12,604 bases of DNA, from positions 1 to 12,604 of the forward strand of contig JAKQGD010000270.1 in NCBI GenBank assembly GCA_029573365.1, read 5' to 3'. Positions 7,396 to 12,604 of the stretch are shown here, in pieces (position 1 is the first letter of the stretch; each line of letters opens with the position of its first letter). Origin of the DNA: Bacteroidota bacterium. Lineage in GTDB: Bacteria > Bacteroidota > Bacteroidia > Chitinophagales > Saprospiraceae. Both the position numbers and the translations under genes were made by a program. The notes under the pieces are model-generated. The model was not told the DNA's origin. It worked only from the letters and a program-made list of their open reading frames with translations, and did not search any database.

Positions 7396-7878
7396 TTATG
7401 GGCTCAAAAGCTTTTTTCCTGTGGCCAGCATATTTATCGCTTCTGCCATTCTTTCGACTTGCTGGTCAGAGGTTTTGGCTGCGGAAATCCATTCTGTAAC
7501 TTGGTTTTTTTCGTTTTCCGTAAGGGTATTAAAAAATGCATTGGCACGGGGCTCGTCCCTGAGGCACTCCAGAAACTCATCAATCACTTCACCTGCTGGA
7601 TTTTCTCTGAATAAAATGACTCTTACCGTGTCTCCGGCTGATTTTTTTATGACTTTTCTTATGGCGGCATTGACTGAGAGGAACAACATGCCATTGCCCA
7701 TAGGCATAAGATGGAAATTCCTGATTTCGTAATCATCTACGGTGCCGCAAACCCTAATCCAGCCAAAGGGAGCATTTTTGTCAGGTGTAACTTCAGGCAA
7801 AGCTGCGTAGGTCCATCCTCCCTTGCCTGGAAATTTTTCTAGGAGGTATGTGCCATCAGCAATTATTTTTTCGTTCAC
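7396..7878 (-). CDS. DUF1905 / YdeI-OmpD-associated family protein
   Basis: This 160-residue cytosolic protein has two modules. Residues about 8-92 match DUF1905: GGWTYAALP (20-28), FGWIRVCGTVDDYEIRNF (38-55), LMPMGNGMLFLSVN (57-70), and AIRKVIKKSAGDTVRVIL, a compact beta-barrel. Residues about 98-158 form the helical YdeI/OmpD-associated domain (FLECLRDEPRANAFFNTLTE, then QVTEWISAAKTSDQQVERM). Enterobacterial YdeI/OmdA is linked to tolerance of cationic peptides and bacteriocins, but no biochemical activity is established, and transferring that role here is inference. The start is a GTG (7876-7878) overlapping the TGA of the preceding gene as GTGA, so translation is probably coupled. It is the last gene of the minus-strand operon. 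The upstream gene carries a second, differently paired YdeI domain. Confidence 0.85.
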   Translation of the reverse strand: MNEKIIADGTYLLEKFPGKGGWTYAALPEVTPDKNAPFGWIRVCGTVDDYEIRNFHLMPMGNGMLFLSVNAAIRKVIKKSAGDTVRVILFRENPAGEVIDEFLECLRDEPRANAFFNTLTENEKNQVTEWISAAKTSDQQVERMAEAINMLATGKKLLSP

Positions 7879-8471
7879 TTTTTATATTTATCGTTAAGAC
7901 CTTGTCTTTTGTTGATTTGTTCCAGTACTTTTTCTACTCGTCTTTGTCTGGTATCTTCCTTTTTAGCCTCTGCTACATATTCTGCGTATTCCCTACGGTG
8001 AGATGGCGAAAAACTGTTCCATATTTCTAGCATAACAGGATGGGCTTGGAGGGCTTTGTCCAGCTCAGCGGGTGTTTCAAAGGAAGAGGACTTTGCGGTA
8101 GGTTTAATCACTTGTCCGTTTTTAAAATTTTCGATCGATTCGAATATATACTCTGTAATAGGTGCCTTTTTTATTTCGTCAGCAGACGAAAACCTCCATT
8201 GTCTCATAGCTTTGGTGACGCCATCCTGAGCATTCATCAGAAAACCTGCCTTGTCTTCAAGTAGTCCTCCCTGGAAAAACCACAGTCCGGCGTATCCTTT
8301 AAATGCCGCCAGGCCCACGACATTTTTACCTCTGTACATATAGCAAGGCCCGCCCCATTTGATGCCTTCGTCAAGCCCTGTTGAGAGGGCTATTTCCCGC
8401 AGCATTGATACTTCGTGCTTCCAGGTGGTGAGGCTTTCCATGTATTCGTCTACGGTTTTATATGATTGCAT
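7875..8471 (-). CDS. DUF1801 / YdeI-OmpD-associated family protein
   Basis: This 198-residue soluble protein carries a DUF1801-like domain at about 5-118, with EYMESLTTWKHEVSMLREIA, then GLDEGIKWGGPCYMYRGKNVVGL (32-54), GLWFFQGGLLED (62-73) and a basic LMNAQDGVTKAMRQWRF stretch. This is the frataxin-like small-domain group that recurs in stress proteins. Residues 133-192 form a YdeI/OmpD-associated tail: TPAELDKALQAHP, WNSFSPSHRREYAEYVAEAKKEDTRQRRVEKVLEQI. The tail is strongly charged and helical and could bind nucleic acid or protein. No signal peptide is seen. It begins with ATG 21 nt after the small membrane protein gene, without a Shine-Dalgarno, and overlaps the next gene by GTGA. The function is not established; the association with membrane-stress genes is contextual. 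Confidence 0.87.
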   Translation of the reverse strand: MQSYKTVDEYMESLTTWKHEVSMLREIALSTGLDEGIKWGGPCYMYRGKNVVGLAAFKGYAGLWFFQGGLLEDKAGFLMNAQDGVTKAMRQWRFSSADEIKKAPITEYIFESIENFKNGQVIKPTAKSSSFETPAELDKALQAHPVMLEIWNSFSPSHRREYAEYVAEAKKEDTRQRRVEKVLEQINKRQGLNDKYKK

Positions 8472-8492
8472 GGATGTGGTTTTTAATGTATC

Positions 8493-8747
8493 TTATTTCC
8501 TGAGTTCTGTATAAAACAAGGTAAGGAACATAGCGGGTATGGCTGCCCGGAACAAATGGTTCCAGTCTCCGGTATAAATAAAAAGACCTGTAAGCACTAT
8601 TACGGCTGCTGCCGCCACAATAAAGCCTGCACGTACGATGCCTGTCCTGCGTGGTGCGGCACCGGTAATTCTGGTCCTGAGTGCCGAGATGAGGGTAAGG
8701 ATAAGTACCATGGCCAGCCCTGCCGAAAAAATATATTTAAGGATCAT
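8493..8747 (-). CDS. small three-helix membrane protein, unrecognised family
   Basis: This is an 84-residue hydrophobic protein I cannot assign to a family. Helix 1 spans about 4-23 (IFSAGLAMVLILTLISAL). A basic loop RTRITGAAPRRTG follows and is probably cytosolic. Helix 2 spans about 38-58 (VRAGFIVAAAAVIVLTGLFIY). A short helix at about 66-80 leads to a charged end (ELRK). Its ATG overlaps the TGA of the MscS gene as ATGA, so it is very probably translated together with the channel and could be an accessory subunit. It is too short for homology to be judged by eye. The clean overlap and the length of the open frame argue that it is a real gene. Confidence 0.75.
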   Translation of the reverse strand: MILKYIFSAGLAMVLILTLISALRTRITGAAPRRTGIVRAGFIVAAAAVIVLTGLFIYTGDWNHLFRAAIPAMFLTLFYTELRK

Positions 8748-10069
8748 GAGGTAAAATCACCTTTGCGTAACCAGAGGTCCCTTTGGGGGAATGGTATCTC
8801 TATCTTGTGGTCCCTAAATAGTCTGTCTACTTCAAAACGCACATTACTTTTTACGTCTTCTGCAGTCATAACCTGTGATGAGAAGAAATAGAGTGATAAA
8901 AGCAAACCGTGGTCGCCAAAGTCATTTAGCCTGACAAATGGGGCAGGCTGGGTAAGGGCATCAGGCACTTTGCCCAGGGATTGCAGGAGGAGGTTTCTGG
9001 CCAGGTCGAGGTCCGTACCGTAAGCTACGGCAACATCGATCTGAAATCTTACAATATTGTCATAGTGTGTCCAATTAACTACCGACTGATTTACCAGCTT
9101 GCTGTTGGGTACGAGCATGGATACACTGTTTCGTGTTTCTATTCGGGAAGCCCGCAGTCCTATTTTAAGTAGTCGTCCTACCTGCCCGTCTATCTCCAGT
9201 ACGTCACCCACCATGACCGATCTTTCAAACAAAAGTACCAGTCCCGAAAAAAAATCATTGAATGTCTGTTGCAAGCCCAGCCCTACACCTACCAGCAAAG
9301 CTGCCGCACCTCCATAGACGATGCTCATGTCGGACAAAAACCTGTCAAGGATAAAAAGTATGGCAATGACATATATGACATAGCTGACCAGCTGGTTGAT
9401 GGCATATTGTATGCCCTCATCCATGTCGTTGGTCCTGTACATACGATACAGAGAAACTTGTGTGATAAACCACACTACGACCCTGGCTATCAGGAAAATC
9501 ATGGCAGCTATGATGATGTCGGAGATGTATACTGTATAAAGCTCCTGTTTTATCTCCCGCTGGAAGAGTACGGCATCGAGTCCGAGTCGTTTGAGAAATT
9601 CCTGTAGAAGGTAGAGATACACTATATACCTGACCAGCCTGGTAGCCTTTATATGCGTCTGTCGTTCCTGGTTAAATGTTCTTTTGACCGGTATTTCACG
9701 CTTGTTGTATCGGTTGCGGATAACCAGGTGACTTATGACCCAATCCAGCAAAAGAGCTGCTGAAAACAGACTGAATACTTCAGCAATGTGATTTAGTGTG
9801 ATGGTATAGCCGTTGAGCCTGAGCACCGCAAAGTCCAGGTTAAGTACCCTCAGCATGAGCAACATGCCAACAAACACCAGAGTCAGAGCAAGGTAGATTT
9901 TGTAACTGCTGGTACCGGGCTTATTGTTTGCATAGGTTTCTTCTTCAAAAAAGGATCTGTTGGCAAGCTTAACCCAGGCATAAAAAGCCGCAAGCACGAT
10001 GGTAATGCAGATGATAAGCTGCACACCAGTGATGTCAAAACCCGAAAACGAAAATAAAGTACTGTCCAT
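8744..10069 (-). CDS. MscS-family mechanosensitive ion channel
   Basis: This 441-residue inner-membrane channel of the small-conductance (MscS) family opens under membrane tension to release solutes during hypo-osmotic shock. Five to six hydrophobic segments precede the core (about 12-34, 57-74, 95-116, 145-160, 182-206, 225-245). The pore-lining helix follows at 252-282: YGGAAALLVGVGLGLQQTF with the Gly/Ala-rich face, then NDFFSGLVLLFERSVMVGDV. The beta domain is at about 286-345 (VGDVLEIDGQVGRLLKIGLR, SMLVPNSKLVNQSVVNW) and the alpha-beta C-terminal domain at 346-441, ending with the family signature IPFPQ (425-429). With extra N-terminal helices it is longer than E. coli MscS and closer to YnaI/MscM-like members. 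The frame extends to a TTG at 10093, but ATG 10069 with a preceding AAAGG is the better start. It is the first gene of the four-gene minus-strand operon. Confidence 0.93.
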   Translation of the reverse strand: MDSTLFSFSGFDITGVQLIICITIVLAAFYAWVKLANRSFFEEETYANNKPGTSSYKIYLALTLVFVGMLLMLRVLNLDFAVLRLNGYTITLNHIAEVFSLFSAALLLDWVISHLVIRNRYNKREIPVKRTFNQERQTHIKATRLVRYIVYLYLLQEFLKRLGLDAVLFQREIKQELYTVYISDIIIAAMIFLIARVVVWFITQVSLYRMYRTNDMDEGIQYAINQLVSYVIYVIAILFILDRFLSDMSIVYGGAAALLVGVGLGLQQTFNDFFSGLVLLFERSVMVGDVLEIDGQVGRLLKIGLRASRIETRNSVSMLVPNSKLVNQSVVNWTHYDNIVRFQIDVAVAYGTDLDLARNLLLQSLGKVPDALTQPAPFVRLNDFGDHGLLLSLYFFSSQVMTAEDVKSNVRFEVDRLFRDHKIEIPFPQRDLWLRKGDFTS

Positions 10070-10100
10070 AAGCTGATGACCTTTGCAGGCCAATTGTGGG

Positions 10101-10108
10101 CAAATTTA
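10101..10108 (-). promoter_or_regulatory. possible -7 promoter element of the MscS operon
   Basis: The minus strand reads TAAATTTG, fitting TAnnTTTG, about 32 nt upstream of the MscS ATG (10069). It is the only consensus-like element before this operon. No TTG -33 box is apparent at about 20 nt upstream, so confidence is modest. Confidence 0.35.
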
Positions 10109-10178
10109 GGCTAAAAGGTCCTAATTTGCTATTATTTTATATTCGTAATCTTATTTTTACACCACAAGATAACGAATC

Positions 10179-11345
10179 ATGTCGGAGAGTTTACAGAATA
10201 AGATCAGGTTTAAGGATCAGGTAGAAACCCTGATGTCTATGGAAACGCCTTTTAAAATTACGTTTTCAAAACCCAGGCATCAAAACAAGGAAGTGGTAAA
10301 TGTGTACGTGAAACCTGCGGTCATCAAGGGGCAGTTGCAGTATTCATTTACGTTCAGACACAAACACAGAGACGAAGTAAAAAATTATGTCAGACAGCAA
10401 GTGGGTGATGTCATCGACAATCTACTGGGCAATATGTTTACCATTGCTACTCTTTTTACGAGCAGTGAGGAGTGGGTATTGTTGCAAAGCAAGAAGGGTC
10501 GGGCCACACTTAATATCCGCAAGAGCCTGTCGCCTGTTGTGATAGATACGGCCCACGACCGACAGAAAGCCAGGCCTGTTCCTGCCGGCTCGGGTTGGTT
10601 GCATGCTTTGGGACTGGCAGGCGAAGACGGCAGGATCTTTGACAAATCGCAGGACAAATACAAGCAGATAAACAAGTACATCGAGATTATCGGCGGACTG
10701 TTGTCGGATGTCTCACCAGAAAAGATCTTCCAGGTGGCCGACATGGGCAGCGGAAAAGGTTACCTCACATTTGCCCTGTACGATCATCTTGTCAACATTA
10801 AAAAACTCAGGGTAAAAATGACGGGCTATGAGCTTAGAGACGACCTCGTGGGGCTGTGCTATAACGTGGCTGCCAGGGAGGGTTTCGTGGGGCTTACCTT
10901 TCAGCAAAAAAGTATAGAACAAACCGTTGTCACCGGTGTGGATATGGTCATAGCTCTGCATGCCTGCGACATTGCCACGGACATGGCCATTGCAAGGGCT
11001 GTTCTTGCGGGATCGACATACATTGTGGTTTCTCCATGCTGCCACAAACAGATACGTGGGGTGATGCGGCATGACAATGTGCTCAGCCCCATACTCAAAA
11101 ACGGCATTCTGGAAGAGAGGCAGGCTGAAATCCTTACTGACGGCCTGAGGGCTCTCATTTTGGAGGCCCATGGATACAGGACCCAGGTGTTCGAATTTAT
11201 ATCCAATGAGCACACCGGAAAAAATCTGATGATTACGGGTGTAAAGGCTACACCTGATCCTGCGGCTCGTAAAAAGGCTGATGAAATAATGAAGTTTTTT
11301 GGGATTGAATACCACGAACTGGACAGACAGCTTACAAAACCATAA
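10179..11345 (+). CDS. SAM-dependent methyltransferase (Methyltransf_32-like, CCH motif)
   Basis: This 388-residue soluble protein has an N-terminal region (about 1-150) with a basic beta-rich section (ITFSKPRHQNKEVVNVYVKP, and YSFTFRHKHRDEVKNYV) that could bind RNA or another polyanion. A class I Rossmann methyltransferase domain follows at about 160-355. Motif I is VADMGSGKGYLTF (187-198), motif II GYELRDDLVGLC (216-227), motif IV IALHACDIATD (258-268), and then VVSPCCHKQIR (283-293). The H-A-C-D and S-P-C-C-H signatures recall the METTL25/GSTCD-related PF13679 group, whose substrates are mostly undefined; rRNA or tRNA are candidates by analogy only. The Cys-Cys-His could bind metal or simply line the active site. 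It ends 19 nt before the beta-propeller gene and may share its transcript. It is divergent from the MscS operon across an 109-nt gap. Confidence 0.85.
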   Translation: MSESLQNKIRFKDQVETLMSMETPFKITFSKPRHQNKEVVNVYVKPAVIKGQLQYSFTFRHKHRDEVKNYVRQQVGDVIDNLLGNMFTIATLFTSSEEWVLLQSKKGRATLNIRKSLSPVVIDTAHDRQKARPVPAGSGWLHALGLAGEDGRIFDKSQDKYKQINKYIEIIGGLLSDVSPEKIFQVADMGSGKGYLTFALYDHLVNIKKLRVKMTGYELRDDLVGLCYNVAAREGFVGLTFQQKSIEQTVVTGVDMVIALHACDIATDMAIARAVLAGSTYIVVSPCCHKQIRGVMRHDNVLSPILKNGILEERQAEILTDGLRALILEAHGYRTQVFEFISNEHTGKNLMITGVKATPDPAARKKADEIMKFFGIEYHELDRQLTKP

Positions 11346-11364
11346 TTAAGTAACAAGACAAACC

Positions 11365-12604
11365 ATGAAAACCAGCAATCTAATCCTATTAATGGCCATG
11401 TTTAGCACATTTACGGCCACAGCTCAGGAAAAACCCAAATGGGACGTAAACAGCCCTCCCGGCAAATATACGGATGTGACAATAACCACCGACGAAGGTA
11501 CATGGATGAATCTCGACGTCAGCCCTGACGGTAGCACCATAGCCTTTGACCTGTTGGGCGATATCTATACGATGCCTGTCAGCGGCGGTGAAGCCCGATG
11601 TATACGTAGCGGCTTGGCCTGGGAAGTGCAGCCCAGGTGGAGCCCTGACGGAGGCAAAATCCTCTTTACAAGTGACAGCGGCGGGGGAGACAATATCTTT
11701 GTTATGAATGCTGACGGCAGCGGAGCCAGGCAGGTTACCAAGGAAACTTTTCGTCTGCTCAATAACGCCGTTTGGTCGCCTGATGGGCAGTATATTGTGG
11801 CACGCAAACACTTTACATCTACAAGGTCGTTGGGAGCAGGAGAGATGTGGATGTACCATATTTCAGGTGGAGAAGGCCTACAGCTCACCAAGAGAAAAAA
11901 TGACCAACAGGATGTAAACGAACCTTGTTTTTCGCCTGACGGCAAATTGCTCTATTACAGTGAAGATGTGTATCCCGGAGGATATTTCCAGTATAACAAA
12001 GATCCCAACTCAGAGATATTTGCCATCCAGAGCTATGACATGGCTACCGGCGAGATCAAAAGAGTGGCGGGTGGCCCCGGTGGAGCGTGCCGTCCGCAGA
12101 TATCCCACAAAGGTGACCGCCTTGCTTATGTCAGAAGGGTCAGGGAAAAGTCGGTACTGTTCATTCAGGAACTTGCAAATGGCCGTGAATGGCCGGTGTA
12201 CGATGGCCTTAGCAAAGATCAGCAGGAAGCATGGACCACATTCGGAGTATATCCGGGATTTGACTGGCTGCCCGGCGACAAAGAAATAGTCATCTGGGCA
12301 GGAGGTAAAATCAAGAGGATAAATGTAGAAAAAAGAATAGCTACAGACATACCCTTCAAAGTCAGTGCCCGACACAGGATGATGGAAACAGTGCAGTTTG
12401 AAAACAAAGCATTTGAAGAAGAAGGTGAGGTTAAAGTACTCAGAAATGTGGTCACCTCTCCTGACGAATCCCGCATCGTTTTTAGTGCTCTGGGATATCT
12501 GTATGTGGTCGAAATCGGAGGTCAACCCAGACGGATTACTGATGGGAAAGATTTTGAGGCAGAGCCGTCATTCGATGCATCGGGAAATAAAATAGTATAT
12601 GTCA
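11365..12604 (+). CDS. exported beta-propeller (PD40/TolB-like) amidohydrolase-type protein, 5' part, runs off the window
   Basis: The frame is open from ATG 11365 to the window end, giving 413 residues with no stop. A signal peptide is evident (KTSNLILLMAMFSTFTATAQ, about 2-21). The mature part is a run of PD40/WD40-like blades, each with an (S/D)PDG turn: DVSPDGSTIAFD (51-62), RWSPDGGKILFTSD (91-104), VWSPDGQYIVARK (137-148), CFSPDGKLLYYSED (188-201), QISHKGDRLAYVRR (245-258), VTSPDESRIVFSALG (363-377) and FDASGNKIVYV (403-413). The opening KWDVNSPPGKYTDVTITTDE and the block KHFTSTRSLGAGEMWMYH match, from memory, large Bacteroidetes proteins of about 1,000 residues in which this propeller precedes an amidohydrolase domain. 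That catalytic half would lie beyond the window and is not seen. It is probably periplasmic and acts on small peptide-like or cyclic-amide substrates, which is inference. It follows the methyltransferase by 19 nt. Confidence 0.88.
   Translation, partial: MKTSNLILLMAMFSTFTATAQEKPKWDVNSPPGKYTDVTITTDEGTWMNLDVSPDGSTIAFDLLGDIYTMPVSGGEARCIRSGLAWEVQPRWSPDGGKILFTSDSGGGDNIFVMNADGSGARQVTKETFRLLNNAVWSPDGQYIVARKHFTSTRSLGAGEMWMYHISGGEGLQLTKRKNDQQDVNEPCFSPDGKLLYYSEDVYPGGYFQYNKDPNSEIFAIQSYDMATGEIKRVAGGPGGACRPQISHKGDRLAYVRRVREKSVLFIQELANGREWPVYDGLSKDQQEAWTTFGVYPGFDWLPGDKEIVIWAGGKIKRINVEKRIATDIPFKVSARHRMMETVQFENKAFEEEGEVKVLRNVVTSPDESRIVFSALGYLYVVEIGGQPRRITDGKDFEAEPSFDASGNKIVYV

Noticed and set aside
7406..7415. 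AAAAGCTTTT palindrome with following T-run near the convergent gene ends, considered as a terminator
   Set aside because: It has no loop and a weak A/T stem, and it lies within the coding end of the YdeI-family gene.
10146..10153. TAATCTTA upstream of the methyltransferase gene, with TTTG at 10125-10128, as a promoter
   Set aside because: Two mismatches to TAnnTTTG; too weak to list although the spacing is suitable.
11389..11859. 156-codon minus-strand open frame
   Set aside because: It is antisense to the exported propeller gene, whose repeated SPDG blades, signal peptide and uninterrupted frame are far stronger evidence.

Overview
The window most likely comes from a Bacteroidota (Bacteroidetes) chromosome. 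Three things support this. One gene encodes a large secreted protein with PKD repeats and a gliding-motility/type IX secretion C-terminal domain. Several genes have copies of the phylum's TAnnTTTG promoter element just upstream. Most starts lack a Shine-Dalgarno sequence. The N-terminal module of the secreted protein, and the beta-propeller/amidohydrolase gene at the right edge, remind me of Saprospiraceae/Chitinophagales proteins, but that placement is inference.

Layout. 1-1434 is an AT-richer accessory segment. It holds a helix-turn-helix (XRE) regulator broken by an in-frame TAA, then a two-gene unit: a DUF6922-like protein overlapping an AbiEii/AbiGii-family nucleotidyltransferase toxin by 46 nt. 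1442-2551 is an Old Yellow Enzyme-type flavin oxidoreductase starting 7 nt after the toxin stop. Convergent to it (2639-3589, minus) is a Fic-domain protein with a built-in inhibitory motif and a non-ATG or disrupted start. 3802-6099 (minus) is the secreted PKD/gliding-motility protein. 6324-7385 (plus) is a flippase-like multi-pass membrane protein (UPF0104/LPG-synthase TM family). 7396-10069 (minus) looks like a four-gene operon: an MscS channel, a small three-helix membrane protein, and two different YdeI-type proteins, with ATGA and GTGA stop/start overlaps. 10179-11345 (plus) is a SAM-dependent methyltransferase with a CCH motif. 11365 to the end (plus) is the 5' part of an exported beta-propeller protein of the amidohydrolase-fused type.

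Functionally the left third looks like a toxicity or phage-defence island: a nucleotidyltransferase toxin with its probable antitoxin, a dead regulator and a Fic AMP-transferase. The remainder is mainly envelope, stress and housekeeping genes. The most plausible under-described elements are the DUF6922/AbiEii pair, whose antitoxin does not look like classical AbiEi, and the MscS-small membrane protein-YdeI-YdeI operon. I saw no tRNA, rRNA, CRISPR array, insertion sequence or convincing hairpin terminator. No stretch above 300 bases lacks a gene. The longest gaps are 3590-3801 and 6100-6323, which are AT-rich and hold only promoter-like octamers.
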